From the NCBI RefSeq assembly GCF_963974425.1, contig NZ_CAXBCK010000015.1, forward strand, positions 13,227-77,226: a DNA stretch of 64,000 nucleotides. The letters run 5' to 3'. The notes beneath the pieces were generated by a model. That model was not told where the DNA came from. It saw only the letters and a program-made list of their open reading frames with translations, and searched no databases. Below, piece after piece: positions 35,887 through 45,099 of this stretch; within the stretch, counting starts at the first letter, position 1, and each line of letters starts with the position of its first letter. Source of the DNA: Marixanthomonas sp963974425. GTDB lineage: Bacteria > Bacteroidota > Bacteroidia > Flavobacteriales > Flavobacteriaceae. Both the position numbers and the translations under genes were made by a program.

Positions 35887-36234
35887 CTATTTCGGATTAT
35901 TTTTTTTCTTTTCAAGCTTATCCAGTAGCTCTGTGACTTCATCTATAAATTTCTGTTCTCCAAAAGGGATGAGGTTTAAAATATGGCGTAATACTTCCTG
36001 TACATTATAATACGGTTGTGGAATAAGCGGATCATCAGGATGCTCTCCTTCGCTTAAGGCACGTATGCAGACTTTAAGTAAATTACCGATCAGGAACATC
36101 AAATCCATATGACCGGTTACTGGAAAGGAAACTTCATAATGGTCACCCATTCTATTATTGTTTTCTGGCTTGAGTCGATACAAATGAACATCCCGGGATT
36201 TATTAAGTTTTTTAAGTGTTTTTTTTGTTTTCAT
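35887..36234 (-). CDS. Small hypothetical protein
   Basis: A 115-residue basic-start protein (MKTKKTLKKLNKSRDVHLYRLKPEN) that I do not recognise. The middle holds a hydrophobic helix (HMDLMFLIGNLLKVCIRAL) and the C-terminus is Lys-rich and helical. It begins 37 bases after the stop of the HEPN-type gene on the same strand, so the two are probably cotranscribed and may work together. Confidence 0.6.
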   Translation of the reverse strand: MKTKKTLKKLNKSRDVHLYRLKPENNNRMGDHYEVSFPVTGHMDLMFLIGNLLKVCIRALSEGEHPDDPLIPQPYYNVQEVLRHILNLIPFGEQKFIDEVTELLDKLEKKKNNPK

Positions 36235-36271
36235 CGTTTATTGCTTTAGTTGTTTATTAGGATAGTTAAGT

Positions 36272-37996
36272 TTAATGGGCTACTCTATAATAGATGGGTT
36301 TGCTCCTTTCCAATTCTGATTCGGCCAATTGCCGGCAATGGTCTATACATGCATTACATACCTTTGCAACTTGATCAATCTCTTCTTTGTTTAGTGTTGT
36401 TTGCTTCGCTGTTTTTAAATGATTGGGCAGTTCAAGTAAACTTTCATACCAACTAGGGGGCAACATAGTAGAAAAGTCAAACCCATTGTAGGGGATTGAT
36501 GTGATACCATTGCAAAGGCCTATGAGATACTCAAGGGAATACCGTTTTGGGGTATACTCCCAAAAGACAAACAACAGCCCTAAATAGATTTGACAAAAAG
36601 CGGTATATAATATAGAAAGTTGAGCGGAAGGTTCTGCTAAATATTGTTCGTATGTAAAGATAGAACACAGGTATCGGGCTCTTCTATAGCGAATGCTCCA
36701 ATTGCTGTACATCGCTTCCCAAAGCGGCTTGTAGTAGACTGCTTTTTGATTTAATTCTTGAAGGGAAAAATTATGAGAGTACACTTGCTTTGCCCGGTCT
36801 CGTATGTGGCAGAGAAAGTTATCCCCTTCATCCATAGCAGTAACAGCTTCCCCTACTGTATAGCAAATACAGTATATTTTACATCCTTGATTGCTTTTTT
36901 TATATAAAGTATCGGTGAGTCGCTGTGGAGGCAGCTTTATTTTTTTAGGGGTAAACAGTACTACCGTATAGGTGTTGAAAAGACTTTTTGAACCCTCCAA
37001 AAAGTCCAAATATCGCTTCTGAATTGTGGACTGAGATTGTTTGTGAAGGAGATAGGCATTTTGCAAATCAAATTTTGTCTTAAGAAGCTCAGTAGCTTTT
37101 ATAAGGTGTATATTCTCAGTATATAAAGTGCCTTTTAAAGGTTTGTTTTCTTTTTTTTTAGTTTGTAATGGTTGTTGGTTGTAGAGTGATTGTACAATAT
37201 CCAACTCAAATTCAAATCGCTCTTTGGCTAAAGTGATCAGTTGGGTTGCCTTTTGGTGAAACTGTTCCAATTCATTTTTACTTACCGAAAATTCATTACT
37301 GTACCGCGCATTTGAATAGGCGCTGTCCAATTTTTCAAATATCACTCTATTATCTGGATTATCTATCGTAAGGATATCATTGAAACAACCCTCAAAAGCT
37401 TGCAGGTAGGTAATGTGGTCTAAAATGTGATGGGTGATTTTACATTTTCCTATGAGCAGCCATTCAGCCACCCGAAAAAACAGTTCAATGGATTGATGGT
37501 AATTAAAGGCTGCTACTTCAAAGGCTCCTTGTTGTTTGTGCATAATGGCTGCCGAGAGAAAAGCTTGAATCTTTTCCAGTTCGTAATCGATGTGGTCTTT
37601 CAATTTCTGTATAATCGCAGGAAATTTTTTCATTTTAAAATAGGCTAGCCATTGGGGCGGTTCTCCATAGACACATTGACCAAAAAAGAGTTGTTGCATA
37701 AAAAAGGAACATCCTTTTTTACATTCAATGGCAGCATATGAAATGCCATAGACCCGAATTTTTAAATGCATATGAACAGTTGAAAATGTATTGGCATAGG
37801 AAAGTAGTTGTGGGGGAATGTGCTGAATATCTTGAGCAGTTAGAACCACTACCCAATATTGTTGCTCTTCTTCCTCGTTATGTTTTTTGGAGAGATAAAC
37901 CGCTTCTACTGATATAAAGGTGATAATTTGTTCTATAAATCCTTCTAGTTCTTTTTTATAAGGAAAATTATTTCGGATTTTGATGGGTGTTTTCAT
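36272..37996 (-). CDS. Tandem degenerate nucleotidyltransferase-HEPN protein
   Basis: A 574-residue protein that reads as two similar halves. Each begins with a nucleotidyltransferase-like alpha/beta part (SVEAVYLSKKH...YWVVVLT in the first, NAYLLHKQSQ...YTVVLFT near residue 310-350 in the second) and continues with a HEPN-like helical part. The first HEPN is clear (FEVAAFNYHQSIELFFRVAEWLL, LDSAYSNARYSNEF at about 160-245). Neither half shows the GS or DxD residues of active transferases, nor the RX4-6H motif of HEPN RNases. Divergent from an XRE regulator. A toxin-like or regulatory role is possible; none is proven. Confidence 0.65.
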   Translation of the reverse strand: MKTPIKIRNNFPYKKELEGFIEQIITFISVEAVYLSKKHNEEEEQQYWVVVLTAQDIQHIPPQLLSYANTFSTVHMHLKIRVYGISYAAIECKKGCSFFMQQLFFGQCVYGEPPQWLAYFKMKKFPAIIQKLKDHIDYELEKIQAFLSAAIMHKQQGAFEVAAFNYHQSIELFFRVAEWLLIGKCKITHHILDHITYLQAFEGCFNDILTIDNPDNRVIFEKLDSAYSNARYSNEFSVSKNELEQFHQKATQLITLAKERFEFELDIVQSLYNQQPLQTKKKENKPLKGTLYTENIHLIKATELLKTKFDLQNAYLLHKQSQSTIQKRYLDFLEGSKSLFNTYTVVLFTPKKIKLPPQRLTDTLYKKSNQGCKIYCICYTVGEAVTAMDEGDNFLCHIRDRAKQVYSHNFSLQELNQKAVYYKPLWEAMYSNWSIRYRRARYLCSIFTYEQYLAEPSAQLSILYTAFCQIYLGLLFVFWEYTPKRYSLEYLIGLCNGITSIPYNGFDFSTMLPPSWYESLLELPNHLKTAKQTTLNKEEIDQVAKVCNACIDHCRQLAESELERSKPIYYRVAH

Positions 37997-38038
37997 AACA
38001 GGTACTTTTGATTATTCCTGTTGAAGTAAGCCTAAAAA

Positions 38039-38122
38039 AATACCGTACCGAACCAATCGGTATTGTTATTTACCAAAACCCACTTGTTTTTTACTAAAAA
38101 GTAGTAGCTTGGTGCTACTTTT
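38039..38122. promoter_or_regulatory. Two inverted repeats between the HEPN gene and the XRE gene
   Basis: AATACCG (38039-38045) pairs with CGGTATT (38058-38064), and AAAAGTAG (38097-38104) pairs with CTACTTTT (38115-38122). Both lie in the shared divergent promoter region. Sites like these would suit binding by the XRE protein encoded next door. Confidence 0.5.
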
Positions 38123-38146
38123 AGAATATTTAGTTATTTTTATACT

Positions 38147-38560
38147 ATGAATACAACAGCAAAGACCAACCACATCGGAAGAAAGATCAGCCGCATACGT
38201 GAACTGCGCGGAATGAAACAAGAGACTCTGGCTGAAGAACTGGGCATCAGCCAACAGAGTGTTTCCACTATTGAACAAAGTGAAACTTTGGAAGATGAAA
38301 AGCTGGAAAAAGTGGCTGAAATCTTAGGAGTAACTAAAGAAGCCATCGAGAATTTTTCAGAAGAACAGGTTATAAACTACTTTAATACTTTTAATGAGAA
38401 AGTTTCTAGCAGTAATTTTGGTCATAATAATACCTGCACTTTCAACCCATTGGATAAATTAATGGAAACTGTAGAAGAAAACAAAAAGTTGTATGAAAGG
38501 CTAATACAAGTAGAGCAAGAAAAAATCACTTATTTAGAGAAGTTGCTCAATAATAAGTAA
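38147..38560 (+). CDS. XRE-family helix-turn-helix regulator
   Basis: A 137-residue protein. Residues ~8-65 are a classic HTH_3 domain (ISRIRELRGMKQETLAEELGISQQSVSTIEQSE). The remaining ~70 residues are helical with a likely C-terminal coiled coil (LYERLIQVEQEKITYLEKLLNNK) for oligomerisation. Divergent from the HEPN-type gene, with inverted repeats between them, so it probably controls that gene and itself. Confidence 0.87.
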   Translation: MNTTAKTNHIGRKISRIRELRGMKQETLAEELGISQQSVSTIEQSETLEDEKLEKVAEILGVTKEAIENFSEEQVINYFNTFNEKVSSSNFGHNNTCTFNPLDKLMETVEENKKLYERLIQVEQEKITYLEKLLNNK

Positions 38561-38591
38561 TTTATTTTTAGGTTTTTTATTCCCTATACTA

Positions 38592-38614
38592 CTGCCTGAT
38601 TTCCCGATAGGCAG
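38592..38614 (+). terminator. Terminator after the XRE gene
   Basis: Stem CTGCCT/AGGCAG with an 11-base loop, followed by GAGGTTTCATTTTTTTT. About 30 bases after the XRE stop codon. Confidence 0.55.
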
Positions 38615-38667
38615 GAGGTTTCATTTTTTTTCTTACATTTACCCATACTCCCCTCTTTATTTTTTAG

Positions 38668-38713
38668 CAACTAATAGGTTGTATAAACGCAATTGTCTTT
38701 ATGCATACGTTGT
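38668..38713. repeat. attC-like imperfect palindrome before the nuclease-STAND gene
   Basis: TGTATAAA (38680-38687) pairs with TTTATGCA (one mismatch, 38698-38705), and the unit is bounded by CAAC on the left and CGTTGTG on the right. The end CGTTGTG is shared with the larger palindrome at 42225-42291 after the gene. The last bases GTTGTG resemble but do not match the integron R' box GTTRRRY. Confidence 0.4.
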
Positions 38714-38767
38714 GTTTCATTTGACATTATTGATAACTAAGAGCCAAATTGAAAAGAAATAGACTTA

Positions 38768-41700
38768 ATGAAAAGTGAAATAATTGTCATACCTCAAAAA
38801 TCAACTAAAGGAATGGAAAACTTTGAAAAAGGTAACTGTTTCGAAAAATTGATTAGAAATGTTTTGGAACTACAGAAGTATGAAATTAACCCCAATGTTC
38901 ATTTCACGGGGTTGGAAGTAGATTTAATTGCAACACATAAGTATGATAAAAAAAATCTTTACGTTGAATGCAAAGCAAAACAAAAGGTCAAGTCGACTGA
39001 AATTAAGAATTTTGGATTTAATGTATTTACAAAGAAACCTGATTATGCATATTTCATACATACAGTTGAATTAGACAAACAAGCATCAGCCTTAAAAATA
39101 GATGAGTTTGACAATAATGAATCGTTCAAAAATGTTACATTTTATGGGCCAAGTATGCTCATTGACTTGTTAAAGGATTCTCAAAAAATAAAAACTATTT
39201 CTTATGATGCTTTAGGTCATATTACGCAACAATTTTTGATAGTATCATATCTAGGCGATTATATAATTTATATTGGACAGTCTAGCCTTGCATACCCTAC
39301 CTACTACTATATTTTTGATGCCCAAACTGGACAATCCTTAGTTGATGTAACAAAAATTAAATCAATTTTAGCAAAAATTCCTGAAATTCAACAATTAGAA
39401 TTTAGGTCAATTAAAGAAGATAAGAGTAAGAAAGAACAAAAAATAAAAAGTACAGATGATTTCGAAATAGTTGCAGAAGTTCAAGCTGGAGATGATTGGT
39501 TTGATTACAAACCAGCACATTACGACTATTTTGTAGGGAGAGAAAACTTAAAGTCAGACACATTTAAGTTTTTTAGAAAAGTTCGTTCTAAAGACACATC
39601 CAAAAGGGCATTTTATTTAAAAGGAAATTCAGGTTGGGGCAAAAGTTCACTTGTAAATGCTATTAAAGGAACCTGCGAAAGAAGTTATTATAACAAAAGA
39701 TTTTTTACTATTGCCTTTGATTGCCGTAGTGCAATTACTGAAAATTTTGTAGCCAAAGCATTTCAAAAAGCAATATCAAAAACTTTTGAAAAAGAATTCA
39801 TATCCAATAAAAAATTAGATAAATCTGCAATCAAGTTTACATCAAATTATAGTCTTCTAGATTCAGATTTTATTAGAGATTACTTATCTTATTTAGAAGA
39901 ATCGGATAAACTGCTAATTATCATTTTTGACCAATTTGAAGATGTTTTTCGTAAAACTGATATTTTCAAATACTTTTATAAATTCTTATCTGATGTAAGT
40001 GAAACTCAATCAAATATTGTTGTTGGGTTTTCTTGGAAATCTGAATTTTATATTCAACCAGACATCCCGTCTTATGGATGGTTTCAGCAAGCTAAAGAAC
40101 AGGCACTTGAGTTTATTGTACCAGAGTTTGGAGTTAAAGAAACTAATGGAATATTAAAGCAACTTGAGAAATCCATTTATGAACACGCTGCTCTACAACT
40201 AAATAGTGATATCAAAAATAGACTTATTGAGAACAGTCAAGGTTTTCCATGGCTTATAAAAAAGCTATGTATTCACATTTTCGAGCAAATCAAAAATGGT
40301 CAAAATTTAGACGATTTAATCGACGATAATTTAAATATAAAATCATTGTTCAAATCTGACCTTTCTAATATAGTTCATAAGGAACAAAAAGCTTTAGAAT
40401 TAATTGCAAACAAGGCAACCAAAGGTGATTTATTTGATGAAAACGATATCAGTGAGTACAAGTTGTCTAAAGAGGTTAAATCATTAATTGACAAACGGTT
40501 AATTATCCGTTCAGGCTTCAACTACAATGTTTATTGGGATATTTTTAGAGATTATTTAGTAAATGGCAAAGTACCATTAATTAGAAGAGGATATATTTTT
40601 AAACAAGGAGCTCAGCCATGTCTTAACGTATTTCTTTCTTTTAAAAAAGCCCGAAAACAAAGTTTTAGTGAGTTACATGCAAACCAAGATGCCAGATTAG
40701 GAGAGGGTACTTTGGGAAATATATTGATAGAACTTAGAAATTTTGAGTTGGTTAAAAAAGTTCCTGGCAAGGACTTATTTTCTGTACCTGAAAAGTATAA
40801 TATAAATGAAAGCACCTTTAAAAAGGTTATTCGAGGAAAGGTGTTAGAATTTTCTACCTATAAAAAACTTACAGAACTTAAATCTAAGACCATAGAAATT
40901 TCTCAGATTTCAAGTATTCTTCAGGATATATTTAAAAGTGTTTCACACAAAGAAAAGACTTGGAAAACATATTCCAATTACTTCGCAAACTGGTTGAAGT
41001 TTTTAAATATCGACATTAGCGATAGAATTGTTATACCTCAAAAAGGAAAAGCACTAAAAAATTTCGACAAAGAGAAAGAAACGATTTTTTTAAGGAGTAA
41101 TCCTTTTATAGCGTTTGAAATGTTTAATGATTTTATTAATAGTGGCTTAGATGTTTCAGTCACCGACAAAGAGTTCTTAAGGGATTTTAGAATATTAAAA
41201 ATCATAGAATTAAAGAAATCAATATTTCAATTGACTGAATTAGGACAAGAATTTAAAGCCCTTAATAGAAGAGAAAACTTTTGTAAGAAACTTTCACAAC
41301 TTTCATTGGAACTGGAGAAAATTAAATTTGTTTATGATGTATTTGTTCTTACACCATTTAATTCTGCTCAATTTATTGAAATGTACCCAGATTTTTTTGG
41401 TGAATCAAAAACAGTTGGAACTAAGACAATTTACACTACTAAACTAATTTCTTGGGCAAGGTTCAATAATTGGGTGGAAAAAGGTTTTCCAGATATAATG
41501 GAAAAGAATCAAAAGGATTTAAAACCTACTAAAAAATCAAGAAAAAGTCCTCGAAAGAAATTAACAACTGGAGATAATGGAATTGCAGCTAGAAAACAGA
41601 ATTATTATAATGAATGGTTAAAAAACTACGGTTTGTTAGTTCAATATAAAATGACAAACGGCAATACTGATGTACCAGCAAGAACAAAAATTAATAAAAT

Positions 41701-42211
41701 AGCTATTGGTACTTGGGTTGTAAGACAGAGAGCTGTTAAAGATAGTTTAAGTCAAGTACAGATTGACAAGCTTGAAGAAATTGGGTTTGATTGGAATCCA
41801 AATGAAACACATTGGCAAGCTCTGTATTGTGATTTAAAAACATACTACAATGAACATAAGCATTCAAATATTCCGGTAATTTTTAAAGAAAACCCTGCAT
41901 TAGGTAAATGGTGCTTTAAACAACGACAAAATTATAGAAATGACATTTTGAAAGCTGATAAAATAAAACTACTTGAAGAATTAGAATTTGTTTGGTTTCC
42001 TCAGGATAAAAATTTTGGAGGAAATATAGAATTGCTTGTCAATTTTAAACGAGATAACGGTCACTTCAAAGTTCCATCAAACAAGCAATTTCAACAATTA
42101 AACAATTGGTTTAATGCTCAGAAAAGACATTTTAAAAAAGGGACATTATCAATTGACAAAATAAATCGCTTCAAGCAGATTGGATATGAAATTGACAAAC
42201 TTGAAAAATAA
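38768..42211 (+). CDS. Mrr-like nuclease / STAND ATPase / helicase-associated repeat protein
   Basis: An 1147-residue, three-part protein. Residues 15-110 are a PD-(D/E)xK nuclease of Mrr type: NFEKGNCFEKLIRNVL, GLEVDLIA with the catalytic Asp near 51, and VECKAK near 66. Residues ~255-610 are a STAND-type P-loop NTPase: Walker A GNSGWGKSS near 284 and Walker B LLIIIFDQFEDVF near 382-394. A winged-helix-like middle follows. Residues ~944-1147 hold three helicase-associated repeats, each with a GTWVVRQR/GKWCFKQR-type core and ending in an IGFDW/LEFVW-type turn. Likely an anti-phage sensor-nuclease; this arrangement is unfamiliar to me. It is a solitary gene bracketed by palindromes. Confidence 0.85.
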   Translation: MKSEIIVIPQKSTKGMENFEKGNCFEKLIRNVLELQKYEINPNVHFTGLEVDLIATHKYDKKNLYVECKAKQKVKSTEIKNFGFNVFTKKPDYAYFIHTVELDKQASALKIDEFDNNESFKNVTFYGPSMLIDLLKDSQKIKTISYDALGHITQQFLIVSYLGDYIIYIGQSSLAYPTYYYIFDAQTGQSLVDVTKIKSILAKIPEIQQLEFRSIKEDKSKKEQKIKSTDDFEIVAEVQAGDDWFDYKPAHYDYFVGRENLKSDTFKFFRKVRSKDTSKRAFYLKGNSGWGKSSLVNAIKGTCERSYYNKRFFTIAFDCRSAITENFVAKAFQKAISKTFEKEFISNKKLDKSAIKFTSNYSLLDSDFIRDYLSYLEESDKLLIIIFDQFEDVFRKTDIFKYFYKFLSDVSETQSNIVVGFSWKSEFYIQPDIPSYGWFQQAKEQALEFIVPEFGVKETNGILKQLEKSIYEHAALQLNSDIKNRLIENSQGFPWLIKKLCIHIFEQIKNGQNLDDLIDDNLNIKSLFKSDLSNIVHKEQKALELIANKATKGDLFDENDISEYKLSKEVKSLIDKRLIIRSGFNYNVYWDIFRDYLVNGKVPLIRRGYIFKQGAQPCLNVFLSFKKARKQSFSELHANQDARLGEGTLGNILIELRNFELVKKVPGKDLFSVPEKYNINESTFKKVIRGKVLEFSTYKKLTELKSKTIEISQISSILQDIFKSVSHKEKTWKTYSNYFANWLKFLNIDISDRIVIPQKGKALKNFDKEKETIFLRSNPFIAFEMFNDFINSGLDVSVTDKEFLRDFRILKIIELKKSIFQLTELGQEFKALNRRENFCKKLSQLSLELEKIKFVYDVFVLTPFNSAQFIEMYPDFFGESKTVGTKTIYTTKLISWARFNNWVEKGFPDIMEKNQKDLKPTKKSRKSPRKKLTTGDNGIAARKQNYYNEWLKNYGLLVQYKMTNGNTDVPARTKINKIAIGTWVVRQRAVKDSLSQVQIDKLEEIGFDWNPNETHWQALYCDLKTYYNEHKHSNIPVIFKENPALGKWCFKQRQNYRNDILKADKIKLLEELEFVWFPQDKNFGGNIELLVNFKRDNGHFKVPSNKQFQQLNNWFNAQKRHFKKGTLSIDKINRFKQIGYEIDKLEK

Positions 42212-42224
42212 AAACACGAAAACA

Positions 42225-42291
42225 CAACAATCTGTATAGTGCATAGCACCCTGCGGGATGCTACGACACCATACAGTAAACGTTGTGCCTA
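42225..42291. repeat. attC-like long imperfect palindrome after the nuclease-STAND gene
   Basis: Nested arms: CACAAC with GTTGTG at the outside, CTGTATAGTG with CACCATACAG (one mismatch) in the middle, and TAGCA with TGCTA inside. Its right end AACGTTGTGCC shares CGTTGTG with the element before the gene. The folded single strand would look like an integron recombination site, but the core boxes do not fit the consensus exactly. Confidence 0.5.
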
Positions 42292-42304
42292 ATTATAAAA
42301 AAAT

Positions 42305-44149
42305 ATGAACTGTAAACTTTTTATTGATAGTTATTTGAATAAAATATCTAAAAAATTCAACATCAACCTAGATGATGCGTTTGAAGTTTTTTCTATTTCT
42401 GCAATTCTAGACAGAAGTTTTGATGAAGTTTATGACAATATATTAATTAAAGGAAACGAAGACGGTGGTATTGATGGAATATTTTTCAGTGAAGATTATG
42501 GAAACTATACAATGCATATTTTTCAATGTAAAAATTCAAAAAAAGTTGGACAGAATCAAATAGAAAAGTTTCGAAATGATTTTAGAGAAATATTTTTCAA
42601 CGGAAACAAATCAAATAAGCTGCATATATCAGGACTTGACAAGTCAATAGAACGATTTAGCCATATTATTACTTCTGGTAAAATGATAGATTGTAAGCAA
42701 TATTTTGTTTACAACGGAAAATATGATGACCCTAAATATGCCTCAAATAAGATATTGACAGATAATTTTCATATTGAGGATGAATTTGAAATTTGGGATT
42801 CTAATGATTTGTATCAAAAAATAAGGAGATTAGTCACATCTCTTAATAAAAGAAAACAAATCAATTTTATTTTTAAACCAGAAAACTCGAATATAACTTC
42901 GAAAAAAGACAATCAGGGTTTAATTAGTTTTTCTATTTATCAAGTAAAAGCAGCAATTTTCAGAATTCCTGCGAAACAATTATGTGAATTACTTGACCTT
43001 GAGAAATCGAAAAATGACACTTTTGAAAAAATATTTGCAGAAAATATCAGAGGTTTTTTAGGTAAAAAGAATTTAACCAATGAAAAAATACTTGAAACAA
43101 TAAATAGTGATAAAAACGTTTATTTTCCTTTCCTGAATAACGGGATAACTATTATCTGCAATGAGTTTACTTTACCTTACAATCCGCAGTTAGGTACTTA
43201 TAATTTACCAACCAAAAATCCTGTAATTGTTAATGGTCTACAAACTACTTATATTCTTTATCAAGAATACTTAAAAGACGAAAACATACTTGATGATGTT
43301 TACATAACTATTCGATTATATGAAACTGAAGACCCTGAACTCGTTGAACTAATTACAGATGCTACCAACACACAAAGTGCAATTGGATTTAGGGATAAAA
43401 TTAGTAACAAGAAATTCAATATTTATGCGAAAGAGCTTTTCGAAAATAAAGGGATTGGATATATAACTAAACGAGGTGAAGTATTTGTAAACAATAGTGA
43501 TACACTTACCAAAACAATTCACAACACATCCTTAATTCCCTTCTGGTATTCTGCATTTTATGAATCACCACACATTGCATTAAGTGCACCAAAACTTATG
43601 TATAAAGAGGTTTTTCAAGCAACAAATAAATCGGAACACCAATTATATGAAATTTTAAAAGGTGATATTGATTCACCATTCTATAGTCAATTGTTTTTTG
43701 TTTATTCCTTAATAGAAATTTTTAAGTCGGAATATAGAAAAAGTCAATACTCTGTAGATTCTGAATTTTCCACAAAATTTGATAATTTATTAAATGTAGG
43801 TGAGGAATATATAGTTTACCTACTTTACAAACTAATCGATGACGAGTTAGAAGGAAACTTTAAACTAGTATCAAATGAAGTCATTAACAATGCTATATAT
43901 GAATTAGTTGAAATAGTTTCAAAAACTAATTATGAACCAAGTAAATTTAGTAATAAAGGAGCTTTTATAAATAGCATTATAAATACTCATTACCTATCAG
44001 GAAACATCAGAGAATTACAAACTCACTTTCGAACGACTGAAAATTATCTAGAACTATTTGATGGTTATAAAAATCAATCAGAAATTGTTGAAAAAATAAA
44101 AAAGACAAAAGTGAATCTTGATAACATTGAAATTATGACCATCCAATAA
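42305..44149 (+). CDS. AIPR-family protein (abortive phage infection type)
   Basis: A 614-residue protein matching the AIPR family by its hallmark central section (FPFLNNGITIICNEF, NPVIVNGLQTTYILYQEY, ELITDATNTQSAIGFRDK). The N-terminal ~150 residues look like a PD-(D/E)xK nuclease, with GIDGIFF near residue 55 and FQCKNSK near 72 (Asp and QxK as catalytic residues). AIPR proteins are linked to abortive infection. It is followed after one base by the membrane GAF-like gene, so at least a two-gene operon is likely. Confidence 0.82.
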   Translation: MNCKLFIDSYLNKISKKFNINLDDAFEVFSISAILDRSFDEVYDNILIKGNEDGGIDGIFFSEDYGNYTMHIFQCKNSKKVGQNQIEKFRNDFREIFFNGNKSNKLHISGLDKSIERFSHIITSGKMIDCKQYFVYNGKYDDPKYASNKILTDNFHIEDEFEIWDSNDLYQKIRRLVTSLNKRKQINFIFKPENSNITSKKDNQGLISFSIYQVKAAIFRIPAKQLCELLDLEKSKNDTFEKIFAENIRGFLGKKNLTNEKILETINSDKNVYFPFLNNGITIICNEFTLPYNPQLGTYNLPTKNPVIVNGLQTTYILYQEYLKDENILDDVYITIRLYETEDPELVELITDATNTQSAIGFRDKISNKKFNIYAKELFENKGIGYITKRGEVFVNNSDTLTKTIHNTSLIPFWYSAFYESPHIALSAPKLMYKEVFQATNKSEHQLYEILKGDIDSPFYSQLFFVYSLIEIFKSEYRKSQYSVDSEFSTKFDNLLNVGEEYIVYLLYKLIDDELEGNFKLVSNEVINNAIYELVEIVSKTNYEPSKFSNKGAFINSIINTHYLSGNIRELQTHFRTTENYLELFDGYKNQSEIVEKIKKTKVNLDNIEIMTIQ

Positions 44150-44150
44150 A

Positions 44151-44897
44151 ATGAAAGATTACATAAGAATAATTGGATTTAGTTTATTAGCAAGTTTATT
44201 AATCTTCATTGGTAAAAATGATTTATTTCTAAATTGGCTTGTTGACAAAAACATTCTTTCATCCAGTTTAGATATTGAACGGACTCAACTGATTTGTTTC
44301 ATTATTGGAATATTTTGGGCTGGTCTTTGGCTACCAATAGAACACTCTCGATTAAAAAGCAAACAATCTGAAAAGGATAAGCAATTTGTAGAATTGTTAG
44401 ATTATCATAAATACACTTATTTCGAACTTATTAAGAATAAATTGAAAGAGTATAACGTTTCATATAGCACAAGAGTTTTCCGTCCTCAAAAAGGAATTGT
44501 AGGTTGGTGGAATAGAGAAATTAATAAAAGAACTATATTAGAGCTTATTACTATAGAAGGAATTTCTGATAGATTTCATCATAAAACTCTACATTTCGAA
44601 ATAAATAAGACAGAAATTCAGGGTCTGGTAGGGAAATGCTACAATGATAAAAGATTATGGGTAGATTTAAATTTAGCAGAAAATGATTACGCATTAACAG
44701 ACCAACATAGAATTAAAATCGGAAATGTTGAATTTTGTTCTGCTATTCCAATTTTTAATAAAGACCAAACAAAAGTTAACGCGGTTTTATCGGTTGATTC
44801 GCAGACAAAATTTACCTTTAATGAACAAAATCGAACTGATTGGGAACAACATATGATTATTTATGGAGCATTTGTGGATAAACATACAAATCTTTAA
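44151..44897 (+). CDS. Membrane protein with GAF-like C-terminal domain
   Basis: A 248-residue protein. Two membrane helices (about 5-21 and 47-65) are followed by a short helical linker and a soluble domain of ~150 residues that has GAF-like patterning (VGKCYNDKRLWVDL, FCSAIPIFNKDQTKVNAVLSVDSQTKFTFNEQN). GAF-like domains often bind small ligands or nucleotides, so it could sense a signal at the membrane. It lies between the AIPR gene (1-base gap) and the small basic gene (2-base gap). The GAF call is by pattern only. Confidence 0.68.
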   Translation: MKDYIRIIGFSLLASLLIFIGKNDLFLNWLVDKNILSSSLDIERTQLICFIIGIFWAGLWLPIEHSRLKSKQSEKDKQFVELLDYHKYTYFELIKNKLKEYNVSYSTRVFRPQKGIVGWWNREINKRTILELITIEGISDRFHHKTLHFEINKTEIQGLVGKCYNDKRLWVDLNLAENDYALTDQHRIKIGNVEFCSAIPIFNKDQTKVNAVLSVDSQTKFTFNEQNRTDWEQHMIIYGAFVDKHTNL

Positions 44898-44899
44898 TT

Positions 44900-45094
44900 A
44901 TGGCAACTAAAAAGAAAACAACGACTTCAGATCAAACAACATCATCCAAAACAAATGTGCGGGAAATTAGTTTGAGCGCAAACAAAAAGCGGAAAATTGA
45001 AATAGGATTTCGTATAACAGTCAATGAAACAAGAGGAAACTACCTATCTCACGAATTGGAAAAATATAAGAACATTAAAGTTTCTTACGACTAA
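44900..45094 (+). CDS. Small basic protein
   Basis: A 64-residue protein. A Thr/Ser/Lys-rich low-complexity start (MATKKKTTTSDQTTSSKTN) precedes a short folded-looking part, REISLSANKKRKIEIGFRI. I do not recognise it. It is 2 bases after the membrane GAF-like gene, suggesting a third operon member. The region just after it is GC-richer and looks like foreign remnant sequence, so the original gene could have been longer and been truncated. Confidence 0.5.
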   Translation: MATKKKTTTSDQTTSSKTNVREISLSANKKRKIEIGFRITVNETRGNYLSHELEKYKNIKVSYD

Positions 45095-45099
45095 AAAAA

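Noticed and set aside
35679..35936. 85-residue frame
   Set aside because: It overlaps the 115-residue gene on the other strand and its composition does not look like protein.
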